Of a DNA stretch of 64,000 nt, positions 23,008-32,088 are shown piece by piece; the first letter of the stretch is position 1, and each line of letters starts with the position of its first letter. Position numbers and translations under genes: made by a program. The DNA comes from Paraburkholderia mimosarum LMG 23256 = NBRC 106338 (GTDB lineage: Bacteria > Pseudomonadota > Gammaproteobacteria > Burkholderiales > Burkholderiaceae): contig NZ_BBJJ01000010.1 in the NCBI RefSeq assembly GCF_000739815.1, positions 124,001-188,000 on the forward strand. Direction: 5' to 3'. The notes beneath the pieces were generated by a model. It saw only the letters and a program-made list of their open reading frames with translations, did no database searches and was not told the DNA's origin.

Positions 23008-24684
23008 ATGAACCGACCGCAGTCCCGCCGTCTGCTCCTGTCCCGCCTCGACCCGCTGCGCCCTCAGGCCGGCGAGCACGGCAACCACGCCCTCGACGAA
23101 TTCCTTGCCGGCCGCCTCACGCGCCGCGAACTGCTGCGCTATGCGAGCGCGATCGGCCTCACGGCGCTGCCGGCCCTTGCCGGACTCGGCTTCCCTCGCA
23201 GCGCCAAAGCGCAAGGCGCGGCCGGGCCCGGCAACCAGACGATCCGCGTGGCGCACCTCATGCCCGCGGGCGCCGTCGATCCGCTCACCGTGACCGACGC
23301 GGGCGCGCTGTGCCTTCTGAACCAGACCGGTGAATTCCTCGCCAACGACGACGCCAAAGGCCATCTGCAGCCCGCCCTCGCGCTCTCGTGGCAAGCGAAC
23401 GCCAAAGCAGACGTCTGGACGTTCAAGCTGCGCCCCAATGTGAAATTTCACGATGGCCAGCCGTTCGGCGCCAAAGACGTGGTGGCGACGTTCGATCGCC
23501 TCGCCGATCCGGCAAGCGGGTCGGCGGCGCTCTCGGTGCTCAAGGGCGTGCTCTCGAAAGGCGGCACGAAGGCCATCGACGATCACACCGTCGAGTTCCA
23601 CCTCGATGCGCCCAACGGCAACTTCGCCTATTACGTTTCTTCGGACAACTACAACGCCGTGATGCTGCCCGCCAACTATGCGGGCAATTACGAAAAGAGC
23701 TTCATCGGCACCGGGCCGTTCAAGCTCGGCAAATTCGAGGCCCGGCGCGGCGCGAGTTTCGTGCGCAATCCCGACTACTGGGGCGACAAGGCGCTGCCCG
23801 CGCGCGTGGACTTCGCCTTCTATGCCGACGAGCAGGCGCAGTTGCTCGCACTCCAGGGCCATCAGGCCGACGTGATGGGCACCTTCACCGTGCAGGGCGG
23901 CATCGGCATACTCAACAATCCCGACTTCAAGGTGATCGGCGTGCGTTCGAGCGCGCACCGCCAGATCCACATGCGCAACGACTCGCCAGCGTTCAAGGAC
24001 AAACGCGTGCGCCAGGCGCTCGCGCTCGCGTTCGACCGCGACGTGATGGTGCGCGGGCTTTTCAAGGGCCGCGCCGTGGTGGGCAACGACAGCCCGTTCG
24101 CGCCCATGTTCCCTTCGACGGCGACCGACGTGCCGCAGCGCAGGATCGATCTCGCGAAGGCACGCCAGTTGCTCGCGCAGGCGGGCGTCGCCAACGGCTT
24201 CGACGTGACGCTCACCACCGAGAAGTACATGGAGATACCGGACCTCGCCGTGGTCATACAGAACGCGGCGAAGGCGATCGGCATTCGCATCGTGCTCAAG
24301 GTGGAGAGCCAGTCGCAGTACTACGGCGCGGGCACGTCCGGCAAATCGGACTGGCTCGATTCGCCGCTCGGCATTACCGACTACGGGCATCGCGGCGTGC
24401 CGAACGTGTTTCTCAACGCGCCGCTCACCTCGGGCGGCACGTGGAATGCTGCGCATTTTCGCAACGCGCAGTACGACAAGCTGGTCGCGCAGTTCGCGGC
24501 GACGCTCGACGTGGCCGCGCAGAAGCAGGTGGCGCGGCAGATCCAGACCTTGCTGCTGGAAGAAACGCCCGTGATCATCCCGTACTTCTACGACCAGTTG
24601 ATCGCACAGCGCGCCGTGCTCTCGGGCGTGCGCTTCACGGCGCTCGCCCAGCTCTATTTCGACCGCGCGACGCTCGCCGCCTGA
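23008..24684 (+). CDS. ABC importer substrate-binding protein, peptide/nickel type (SBP_bac_5)
   Basis: Periplasmic binding protein of 558 residues, first gene of a four-gene importer operon. An unusually long N-terminus precedes a Tat-like signal: RRELLRYASAIGLTALPALA around residues 39-58, ending near SAKAQ. The mature domain has the family 5 pattern: TFKLRPNVKFHDGQPF, GTGPFKL and FVRNPDYWG. The ligand may be a di/oligopeptide, an opine or a metal chelate; the sequence does not decide. It is followed after 40 bp by the first permease. Confidence 0.9.
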   Translation: MNRPQSRRLLLSRLDPLRPQAGEHGNHALDEFLAGRLTRRELLRYASAIGLTALPALAGLGFPRSAKAQGAAGPGNQTIRVAHLMPAGAVDPLTVTDAGALCLLNQTGEFLANDDAKGHLQPALALSWQANAKADVWTFKLRPNVKFHDGQPFGAKDVVATFDRLADPASGSAALSVLKGVLSKGGTKAIDDHTVEFHLDAPNGNFAYYVSSDNYNAVMLPANYAGNYEKSFIGTGPFKLGKFEARRGASFVRNPDYWGDKALPARVDFAFYADEQAQLLALQGHQADVMGTFTVQGGIGILNNPDFKVIGVRSSAHRQIHMRNDSPAFKDKRVRQALALAFDRDVMVRGLFKGRAVVGNDSPFAPMFPSTATDVPQRRIDLAKARQLLAQAGVANGFDVTLTTEKYMEIPDLAVVIQNAAKAIGIRIVLKVESQSQYYGAGTSGKSDWLDSPLGITDYGHRGVPNVFLNAPLTSGGTWNAAHFRNAQYDKLVAQFAATLDVAAQKQVARQIQTLLLEETPVIIPYFYDQLIAQRAVLSGVRFTALAQLYFDRATLAA

Positions 24685-24724
24685 ACGCGGCGCACGACAC
24701 GAGCGCACCCGAAACGGAGGTTCG

Positions 24725-25753
24725 ATGGCCACTCCGCTCCCACCAGCACCGCATCCGGCCCGCACGACGAACGCCCACTCGTTCGCCGCGCGCGCGGGCG
24801 TCGCGCGGTTTCTCGGCCGACGCGCCGCGTGGGCGATTTTCACGCTGTGGCTCCTCTCGGTGCTCGTATTCGTGGGCGGCCAGTTACTGCCGGGCGACAT
24901 CGGGCGCGCGGTGCTCGGACCGCTCGCCGACGCTCGCGCCGTCGCGGCCCTCAACCACGAACTGGGCGCGGACCGCCCGCTTCTCGTTCAATATCTCTCG
25001 TGGATCACGCATGCCGTGCGCGGCGACTTCGGCATGTCGTGGACCTACAAGCAACCCGTGGCGCCCTTCGTGGGCGAAGCGCTCGCGCAGTCGGCCAGGC
25101 TCGGCCTGCTCGCATTCGTCGTGGTGGTGCCGCTCGGTATTGCAGGCGGCGTATGGGCGGCGCTGCACGAAGGCCGTCTCGTCGACCGCGCGATCAGCAC
25201 GGGCGGGTTGTGCGCGAGCGCCGTGCCGGAGTTCGTCTCGTCGATCGTGCTGATCCTCATCTTCGGCGTATGGCTGCGCTGGCTGCCGATCGAGGCCACC
25301 GCGCCGGAAGGCGCGGGCGTGCTGGCTCAATTGCGCCATCTCGTGCTTCCCGTGCTGCCGCTCGTGCTCGTGTTCTTCGGCTATCTCGCGCGTATCGCGC
25401 GCGCCGGCACGATCGCGGCGCTCGACGCCGACTACACGCGCACCGCGATCCTCAAGGGGCTGCCGAGCCATGTCGTGATCGTGCGCCACGTGCTGCGCAA
25501 CGCCCTGCTGCCTACCGTGACGGTGGCGGCCACGCAGCTCGGCTACCTGATCGGCGGGCTCGTCGTAGTCGAGTCGCTGTTCCGCTATCCGGGCATCGGC
25601 TCTCTTATCTACAACGCCGCGAAAGCCAAGGACTTCCCGTTGCTCGAAGCGGGTGTGCTCGCCGTGGGCGCGGTGTACACCGTCGCCAATCTCGCCGCCG
25701 ACGCCCTGCACGCACTGCTCGATCCGCGCTTGCGCACGCCGGGAGGCGCATGA
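24725..25753 (+). CDS. ABC importer permease, DppB type
   Basis: Inner-membrane permease of 342 residues with six hydrophobic segments. It contains the N-terminal targeting segment of the OppB/DppB type, ending in LPGDIGRAVLGP and PLLVQYLSWI, and the EAA-like loop RTAILKGLPSHVVIVRHVLRN that contacts the ATPase. The C-terminus VVVESLFRYPGIGSLIYNAAK is typical. It ends four bases into the next permease gene (ATGA), so the two are coupled. Confidence 0.92.
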   Translation: MATPLPPAPHPARTTNAHSFAARAGVARFLGRRAAWAIFTLWLLSVLVFVGGQLLPGDIGRAVLGPLADARAVAALNHELGADRPLLVQYLSWITHAVRGDFGMSWTYKQPVAPFVGEALAQSARLGLLAFVVVVPLGIAGGVWAALHEGRLVDRAISTGGLCASAVPEFVSSIVLILIFGVWLRWLPIEATAPEGAGVLAQLRHLVLPVLPLVLVFFGYLARIARAGTIAALDADYTRTAILKGLPSHVVIVRHVLRNALLPTVTVAATQLGYLIGGLVVVESLFRYPGIGSLIYNAAKAKDFPLLEAGVLAVGAVYTVANLAADALHALLDPRLRTPGGA

Positions 25754-26667
25754 ACGATATGGCATCCGAAGCAATTTATCCGGGCGGCTCGGGCGACGAA
25801 CCGCCGGGCGGCGACCCGCCCGACGATACGCTCAACGACACCCGCGTGCGCGACACGCTGCAGCTCCTGCTGCACTCGCCCTCGTTCGTCGCCGGCGCGT
25901 TGATTCTCGTGTGGTGGATCGTCTGCGCGCTCGCAGGAGCGGGGTTCGCGCCGCACGACGCCTATGCGTCCGACCCGCTCAGCTCGCTCATGCCGCCCGA
26001 TCGCACGCACTGGTGCGGCACCGACCAACTCGGCCGCGACATCTGCTCGCGCGTGATCGTGGGCGCCCGCGACATCCTCACGATCGCGCCGCTCGCGACG
26101 CTCGTCGGCACGCTCGCGGGTGCGGCGCTCGGGCTCGTCACGGGCTATTTCGAAGGCGCATTCGGCACGCTCGTCGCGCGCACGCTAGACGCCGTGCTCG
26201 CGCTGCCGCTCGTGATCGTGGCGCTCCTCGTGCTGGCCGCCGTGGGCGCCTCGAATCTCGCGGTGGTGCTCGTGATCGGCATTACGTTCGCGCCGCTCGT
26301 CGCGCGCACGGTGCGCGCGGCGGTGCTCGCCGAGCGCCATCTCGACTACGTGGCGGCCGCGCGCCTGCGCGGCGCGAGCGCGCTCGCGGTGATGTTCACC
26401 GAGATCCTGCCGAACGTGTGGCCGCCCATCGTCGTCGAGGCAACGGTGCGACTGGGCTATGCGATCTTCGCCGTGGCGACGCTCTCGTTCCTCGGCTTTG
26501 GCATTCAGCCGCCGTCCGCGGACTGGGGGCTCGCGCTCGCCGAGTCGTATACGCTGCTCGCGGGCGGCGCGTGGTGGACCGTAGCGTTCGACGCGCTCGC
26601 CATCGCCTCGCTCGTGGTGGCCGTGAACCTCATCGCCGACAGTTTGGGGGAGGTGCTCGCATCGTGA
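25750..26667 (+). CDS. ABC importer permease, DppC type
   Basis: Second permease of the importer, 305 residues, six hydrophobic segments. The family marks are HWCGTDQLGRDICSRVIVGA near the first periplasmic loop, the EAA loop VAAARLRGASALAVMFTEIL and the closing LSFLGFGIQPPSADWG. A Gly/Asp/Pro-rich cytoplasmic tail of about 40 residues precedes the first helix. The start at 25750 overlaps the previous stop (ATGA), and its own stop overlaps the GTG of the ATPase gene. Confidence 0.92.
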   Translation: MNDMASEAIYPGGSGDEPPGGDPPDDTLNDTRVRDTLQLLLHSPSFVAGALILVWWIVCALAGAGFAPHDAYASDPLSSLMPPDRTHWCGTDQLGRDICSRVIVGARDILTIAPLATLVGTLAGAALGLVTGYFEGAFGTLVARTLDAVLALPLVIVALLVLAAVGASNLAVVLVIGITFAPLVARTVRAAVLAERHLDYVAAARLRGASALAVMFTEILPNVWPPIVVEATVRLGYAIFAVATLSFLGFGIQPPSADWGLALAESYTLLAGGAWWTVAFDALAIASLVVAVNLIADSLGEVLAS

Positions 26668-28751
26668 ACCGACCCGCCTCTGCGCGCCCCGCTCTCGCGA
26701 CCTTCAGCGCCCCGCGCGACGACGACGCACTGGCGCTCGTCGGCCTGACCGTCGCCTACCGCGTGCGCGGCCGCGATCGCGACGTGCTCACCGACATATC
26801 GCTGCGCATCCGGCGCGGCGAAGCGTACGGGCTCGTCGGCGAGTCGGGCTGCGGCAAGTCGACGGTCGCGCTGGCCGCGCTGCGCTATCTCCCGCGCAAC
26901 GGCCGCGTGAAAGCCGGGCGCATCGCGATCGCGGGCGACGACGTACTCGCGCTCGACGCCGACGGGCTGCGCATGCTGCGCGCCAACGCCGTTTCGATGG
27001 TCTATCAGGATCCCGCCAGCGCGCTCAACCCCACGCTCACGATTGCGCGTCAGCTGAGCGAGGCATTCGAAGCCGCGGGTGCCGACGCGAGCACGGCGCG
27101 GGCGCGCTCGCACGCGATGCTCGAACGCGTACGCATTGCCGATCCAGGGCGCGTGCTGGCGAGCTACCCGCATCAGCTCTCGGGCGGCATGCAGCAGCGC
27201 GTCGTGATCGCGATGGCGCTCGCGTCGAATCCCGCGCTCCTGATTCTCGACGAGCCGACGACGGGCCTCGACGCCACCGTCGAGGCCGAAGTGCTCGACC
27301 TCATCGCGAGACTGCGAGCGGAGCTGGGCATGGCGGTGCTGCTCATCAGTCACGACCTCGCGGTGATCGGGCGCATGTGCGAGCGCGTCGGCGTGCTCTA
27401 CGCGGGGCGGCTCGTGGAGGAAGGCGCCACGCGCGACGTGTTCGAGCGCGCGCGGCATCCGTACACGGTCGGCCTGCTGCGCTGCTTGCCGACGCATGGG
27501 CGCAACAAGCATGCAGGCGCGCTCGACACGATACCCGGCGAGCTGCCCGCGCCGGGCGCGAGTACGCCTGGCTGCATCTATGCGCCGCGCTGCCGCCTCG
27601 CCGATGCGCGCTGCCGTGAAGTGGCACCGCCGCCGCACCGCATGACGTCGCCGCATGGCGAGCAGATGTCGCGCTGTCATTATCACGAGCGCGCGATCGA
27701 ATTGCCGTTTGCGAATCTGAGCGAAAGCGGCGATGGCTTGCATGGCTCCGGCGACCAGGATCGCGAAACCGAGCCGCGCGTGGTGCTGCGCGCGCTCGAC
27801 GTCTCGCGGACCTTCGGGCACGGCGCGAAAGCAGTGCGTGCACTGGACGCCGTATCGATCGAACTGCGCGCAGGCGAGACGCTCGGCCTCGTGGGCGAAT
27901 CGGGCAGCGGCAAGACGACACTCGCGCGGCTGCTGCTCGGCCTGAACGCACCCGACGCGGGCGGCACCGTCGAACTCGATGGCCAGCGCCTGCACGCCCA
28001 CGTGGCGCGGCGGCGCGGCGGCGAGCGCGCGGCCCTGCGCGTCGTCTTCCAGCATCCCGACGCCTCGCTCAATCGCGCGCTGCCCGTGAAGCGGCTGATT
28101 GCGCGCGCACTTGTCCGGCGGCACGACAACGCCATTGACCACGATGCCCCGGACGAGTCGCGCATTGCGGGGCTGCTCGAAGCCGTGCGCGTGCCCGCGC
28201 GTTATCTCTCGGCGCGCGCACGGCAACTCTCCGGCGGTCTGAAGCAACGCGTGGCGATCGCTCAGGCGTTCGCGGGCGAGCCGCGTATCGTGATCTGCGA
28301 CGAGCCGACGTCGGCGCTCGATGTCTCCGTGCAGGCCGCCATCCTCAATCTGCTCGCCCGCCTGCAGCGAGAACGCGGCGTGAGCTATCTGTTCATCTCG
28401 CACGATCTCGATGTGGTGCGTTATCTCGCCGATCGCATCGTCGTGCTCTACGCAGGCCGCATCGTGGAGACCGGGCCGGCCGGCGCAGTGTTCGACGGTC
28501 CCTGGCATCCCTATACAGAGACGCTGCTCGCGGCACGCTCCCCGGGCCCTTCTTCGACAAGCGGCACGCAGCGCACACCACACGGCTGCCCATTCAGCGC
28601 GCGCTGCCCGCGCAAGCTGGGCGCCCTTTGTGACGAGGTGGCCCCGCCGTTTGCCGATGCAGGCGACGGCCATCGCATACTCTGCCACATTCCCATAGAC
28701 GAATTGCGCGCACTGCAGCGCGCCGCCGCAGACGCACAACCCGCGAACTGA
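26664..28751 (+). CDS. Fused double ATPase of the ABC importer (DppD-DppF in one chain)
   Basis: A 695-residue protein with two complete ABC modules. Module 1 (about residues 20-330) has GESGCGKS at 59-66, LSGGMQQR and LLILDEPTTGLD, and ends with the OppD-type Cys segment CIYAPRCRLADARC. Module 2 (about 375-690) has GESGSGKT, LSGGLKQR and IVICDEPTSALD, and ends with a second Cys cluster CPFSARCPRKLGALC. These C-terminal Cys motifs hold an iron-sulfur cluster in some OppD/OppF-type ATPases. Normally the two halves are separate genes. The start is GTG at 26664, overlapping the previous stop by four bases. Confidence 0.93.
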   Translation: MNRPASARPALATFSAPRDDDALALVGLTVAYRVRGRDRDVLTDISLRIRRGEAYGLVGESGCGKSTVALAALRYLPRNGRVKAGRIAIAGDDVLALDADGLRMLRANAVSMVYQDPASALNPTLTIARQLSEAFEAAGADASTARARSHAMLERVRIADPGRVLASYPHQLSGGMQQRVVIAMALASNPALLILDEPTTGLDATVEAEVLDLIARLRAELGMAVLLISHDLAVIGRMCERVGVLYAGRLVEEGATRDVFERARHPYTVGLLRCLPTHGRNKHAGALDTIPGELPAPGASTPGCIYAPRCRLADARCREVAPPPHRMTSPHGEQMSRCHYHERAIELPFANLSESGDGLHGSGDQDRETEPRVVLRALDVSRTFGHGAKAVRALDAVSIELRAGETLGLVGESGSGKTTLARLLLGLNAPDAGGTVELDGQRLHAHVARRRGGERAALRVVFQHPDASLNRALPVKRLIARALVRRHDNAIDHDAPDESRIAGLLEAVRVPARYLSARARQLSGGLKQRVAIAQAFAGEPRIVICDEPTSALDVSVQAAILNLLARLQRERGVSYLFISHDLDVVRYLADRIVVLYAGRIVETGPAGAVFDGPWHPYTETLLAARSPGPSSTSGTQRTPHGCPFSARCPRKLGALCDEVAPPFADAGDGHRILCHIPIDELRALQRAAADAQPAN

Positions 28752-29269
28752 CAGTGCGCCGCCGCGCATATTGCGCGCAGATTCGTTGCGCAGTCCGCTT
28801 CTGCAACATGCATCGCCCACTTCGGCTGGTGCGTTTCATCATCGAAACGTTTTCAGCGGATTTCCGGGCAGACAGGCGATATATCGATTATCAAGTCCGC
28901 CCCGTACGCCACTCCCGGGCCGATGGCACAAAACTGGCTATATCCGCAACGGGCATTCGGACGCCGCTATCCAGCGCGACACACGCGGGGCGTCGCTCCT
29001 GGCGATCGGATGACTGGCCGCTCGACGCGCATGTGATCCGCCATCCCGTTCCGCGGGCTCCGGCGATCCACAAGCAGTCCTGCCTAAACCGGTCATCCGG
29101 CTCGCGGTCGAACCGGGTGCCTTTGAGGGGACGTTGTACGGAAGTACCGCAGCCGGAGCGAAGCAGATTATTGGCCAGACGGGGATCGGCGCCCGCGCAA
29201 AAGGCGGGCAACCCTGCACGGGGGCGTAGGCGGCGGCGTACACGACAGCCGCCTCGCGGGGAGAAAACG
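28752..29269. other. Intergenic region before the Gly-rich gene
   Basis: I see no supported gene in these 518 bases. The segment 28840-28960 is less GC-rich and may hold the promoter of the Gly-rich gene. An open frame in phase with that gene runs through the region but has low-complexity Arg-rich content and no start signal. Confidence 0.4.
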
Positions 29270-30060
29270 ATGAAAAATACGGCAATGTGTGCGATGGGAG
29301 CGGGTGTGCTGTTTCCCGCGATCGCCGCGCACGCGGGAGGCGCCGACGACATCGTCAACCCGGTGATTCTCGTTGCCGACGCACCACTGCCGGTGAGCGG
29401 CGCGGAAGGCTTCGGGGCCTTCGGCGCGGCGGCTGCGCAATCGTTTGCCGGGGGATCGACTGCATCAGGAGCACTCGCGGGAACTGATTCGGAATCCGAT
29501 TCATCGAATCTCGCGAGTGACGTTTCCACGGTGTTCGCAGCAGACGATTGCGTTCGCTGCCCAGGCGGCACTTGTATTCGGGGCAACGGCGCAAGCCATG
29601 GCGGCTCGGGTTCGTCGGGTGCGAGCGGCGGCAGCAGCGGCAGCAGTGGGAGTCACGGCGCGGGCGCTGCGACAGCCAGCACTGGGGGCCCGTCTGGCGG
29701 GGCGTGCCTCGGCCGCAGCGGCAGCGCGGCTGCAGGTGGGCCGGGACCGAACGGGTCGGGAGGTGCTTCCGGCAACTCCGGCGGCGGAAAAGGCGGTGGC
29801 GGAAACAACAGCGGCGGCAACAAAGGGGGCGGTAGTAATAGCGGGGTAGCAGCTCGGGCAACTGCGGTTGCGGCGCACACGGTGGATCGGCTAGCGGACC
29901 TTCGGGCGGACCCGCAGGCGGATCCGGCGGTGGCTTTGGTGGAGGCTTCGGCGGTTTCGGAGGTGGATTCGCAGGTGGATTCGGCAAGGGTGGACCGTCG
30001 GGCGGCCCGGGCGGCGGGTACGGCGGCGGCCACGGTGGCGGCCATGGCGGCGGTCATTGA
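29270..30060 (+). pseudogene. Gly/Ser-rich exported protein, frameshifted
   Basis: Starts at the ATG at 29270, after a GGGGAGAAA stretch that can serve as Shine-Dalgarno. A signal peptide MKNTAMCAMGAGVLFPAIAA ends near AHA. The mature part has a CVRCPGGTC motif and then a long Gly/Ser/Asn-rich segment. At the GGGG run 29843-29846 the Gly-rich pattern leaves this frame: the starting frame turns into Ala/Arg/Asp-rich sequence, while the -1 frame continues as SSGNCGCGAHGG, then GGFGGGF repeats, and stops cleanly at 30058-30060 after GGGHGGGH. One extra G would rejoin the two into about 263 residues. It could be a natural frameshift, a sequencing error in a G-run, or slippage during translation. 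No named family; it resembles structural or surface Gly-rich proteins. Confidence 0.7.
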
Positions 30061-30300
30061 TCCTGTACGGCGGTGCAGGCAAGCCGCCGCAGCCACCCCG
30101 ATCTGGCGCGACGGCCAGGCGCGCCAGTCCTGGCGTCGGCGGCGGCGTTCCGGTCCCCCGGCCGGGGCCCGCCGCCGGGGGCAGGTCGCCGGATACGCGG
30201 CACGCACTGCGTTCGGCCGTGGCGGCCTCGCCCGTTGCCTGCTCATCTGCCGCCGCCGCATGCCATGATCGTGCGCACCCGCGGGCACCCGGTCAGCCTT

Positions 30301-31146
30301 CTAGAGCATCTCCAGCGGACGCTTGCTGCGCGGCGGCTTGAAATACGCGTCGAGCGCCGCGTGGTCCTCGGCGCCGAGAACGAGATCGAGCGCCGCGCGA
30401 TTGTCGCGCACGTGCTCCACGCGCCCCGCTTTCGGAATCGCGCATACGCCGCTTCGGCTCAGCAACCACGCCATCGCCACGCGATAAACCGACACCCCGT
30501 GCGCATGAGCAATATCGTCGAGGGGCGAGCGCCGCGGCAGGCGCGCGTGATCGACGGGGCTATACGCCATCACCGGCATGCGATGCGACGCGCTCCACGG
30601 CAGCAGATCGAATTCGGCGCCGCGCCGTGCAACGTTGTAGAGAATCTGGTTGGTCGCGCAGGCGTCGCCGCCCGGCGTCGCGAAGAGTTCTTCCATGTCG
30701 TCGGTGTCGAAGTTGCTCACGCCCCAGTGGCGGATCTTGCCCGCGCGCACGAGCGACTCGAAGCCTTCCACGGTTTCCGCCAGCGGCACGCCGCCGCGCC
30801 AATGCAGCAGGTAGAGATCGAGCCGGTCGGTGCCGAGACGCTTCAGGCTCGATTCGCACGCGCGCACGACACCGCTGCGGCTCGCGTTGTGCGGATACAC
30901 CTTGCTCACGAGAAACACCTGCTCGCGCAGGCCCTCCAACGCCTCGCCGACGAGCCGCTCGGTCGCGCCGTCGCCGTACATTTCGGCGGTGTCGATGAGC
31001 GTCATGCCAAGCGCGACGCCCTCGCGCAGCGCGGCGATTTCCGCGGCGCGATGCGCGCTGCGCTCGCCCATCTCCCATGTGCCCTGCCCGAGCTTCGGAA
31101 TGCGTTCGCCGTCCGGCAACGCGACGGTAGCGATATCGGTCGTCAT
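30301..31146 (-). CDS. Aldo/keto reductase
   Basis: NADPH-dependent oxidoreductase of 281 residues with the AKR barrel. It opens with LPDGERIPKLGQGTWEMGE. The catalytic tetrad is visible: Asp and Tyr in LIDTAEMYGDG, Lys in VSKVYPHN and His in YLLHWRGG. The cofactor-site region is IPKAGRVEHVRDNRAALD. It is close to the YeaE/DkgA-like group that reduces methylglyoxal and other aldehydes; substrate unknown. It is divergent from the GntR-type regulator, which may control it. Confidence 0.92.
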   Translation of the reverse strand: MTTDIATVALPDGERIPKLGQGTWEMGERSAHRAAEIAALREGVALGMTLIDTAEMYGDGATERLVGEALEGLREQVFLVSKVYPHNASRSGVVRACESSLKRLGTDRLDLYLLHWRGGVPLAETVEGFESLVRAGKIRHWGVSNFDTDDMEELFATPGGDACATNQILYNVARRGAEFDLLPWSASHRMPVMAYSPVDHARLPRRSPLDDIAHAHGVSVYRVAMAWLLSRSGVCAIPKAGRVEHVRDNRAALDLVLGAEDHAALDAYFKPPRSKRPLEML

Positions 31147-31210
31147 GATGTCCCTTTGCGCCCGCTGCTGCGGCGCTGCTTCGACAACGAGCGACCAGTG
31201 TATCGCCTCG

Positions 31211-31233
31211 TGCGAAGTGCGGTCATACGCACT
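31211..31233. promoter_or_regulatory. Inverted repeat between aldo/keto reductase and GntR genes
   Basis: AGTGCG and CGCACT form a 6-bp perfect dyad around GTCATA. The symmetry extends outward as TGCGA and TTCGCA with one base out of register. It lies 64 bp upstream of the aldo/keto reductase start and about 75 bp upstream of the regulator start, a natural place for an operator. Confidence 0.5.
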
Positions 31234-31307
31234 TTCGCAAGCCGTTCATTAGCGTCTTCGCACGCCGATGACATAAAATTGCCGTTCGCCTTTCATGCCT
31301 GCCTCTC

Positions 31308-32054
31308 ATGAACGCTCCCACGGAAGACCGCTGGCGCGACCTGCGCCCGGACCCGGACAACGACACCCCGCTCTATCTGCAACTCGCTCGCAAGCTGAGC
31401 GTCGCGATCCACGACAATCGCTGGAACGCGGGCGAAGCGCTGCCATCGGAGCGCGTGCTCGCGGAATCGCTCGGCGTTTCGCGTATCACCGCGCGCAAGG
31501 CGATTGCGCTGCTCGTGGAGCAAGGTCTGATTCGCCGCACCCAGGGCGCGGGCAGCTTCATCACGCCGCGTTACGAAGACCCGCTCTCGCGCTTGACGAG
31601 CTTCAGCGAAATGCTGCGGCAGCGGGGCTTCACACCCAGTTCGCGCTGGCTCTCGCGCGAAATCCAGCCCGCGAGCCGCGACGAGGTGATCCAGCTCGGT
31701 CTCTCGCCCGCGGCGGCCGTCACGCGGCTCAAGCGCCTGCGTCTCGCCGACGGCATCGTGATGGCCGTCGAGAACTCCACCTTTCCCGCCGCGTTGATTC
31801 CCGATCCCAACGCCATCGGCGATTCGCTCTACAGTTTCCTCGAGCAGCGCGGCCTCGCGATCGTGCGCGCGCTGCAGCACTTTCGCGCCGTGAACGCGAG
31901 CGAGGAAATCGCGCGGCAAATGAGCATCGCGCCCAACGAGGCGCTACTGCTCATCACGCGCGTGGGCTACACCGCCGACCAGCGCGCCATCGAACTCACC
32001 GACACGTACTGCCGCAACGACTACTACGATTTCGTCGCGGAATTGCGCAAGTAA
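31308..32054 (+). CDS. GntR-family transcriptional regulator with UTRA domain (HutC/NagR type)
   Basis: A 248-residue repressor-type protein. Residues 20-85 form the winged helix: PLYLQLARKLSVAI, LPSERVLAESLGVSRITARK and GAGSFI. The C-terminal UTRA ligand domain starts at LTSFSEMLRQRGFTPSSRWL and carries the conserved E-x-S-x-F-P (VENSTFPAALIP). NagR/DasR members bind amino-sugar phosphates, but no nag gene lies nearby, so the effector is open. It is divergent from the aldo/keto reductase, with a dyad between them. Confidence 0.93.
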   Translation: MNAPTEDRWRDLRPDPDNDTPLYLQLARKLSVAIHDNRWNAGEALPSERVLAESLGVSRITARKAIALLVEQGLIRRTQGAGSFITPRYEDPLSRLTSFSEMLRQRGFTPSSRWLSREIQPASRDEVIQLGLSPAAAVTRLKRLRLADGIVMAVENSTFPAALIPDPNAIGDSLYSFLEQRGLAIVRALQHFRAVNASEEIARQMSIAPNEALLLITRVGYTADQRAIELTDTYCRNDYYDFVAELRK

Positions 32055-32088
32055 GTCTCGCGTATCGGTGCCGCACGCGAGGCGGTCC

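Noticed and set aside
26505..28820. 771-codon open frame opposite the fused ABC ATPase
   Set aside because: Antisense shadow; Arg/Ala/His-rich and without motifs.
28754..30268. A single 504-residue protein covering the Gly-rich gene
   Set aside because: The first 172 codons have no start signal and precede a clear signal peptide; the last part loses the Gly-rich pattern because of the frameshift.
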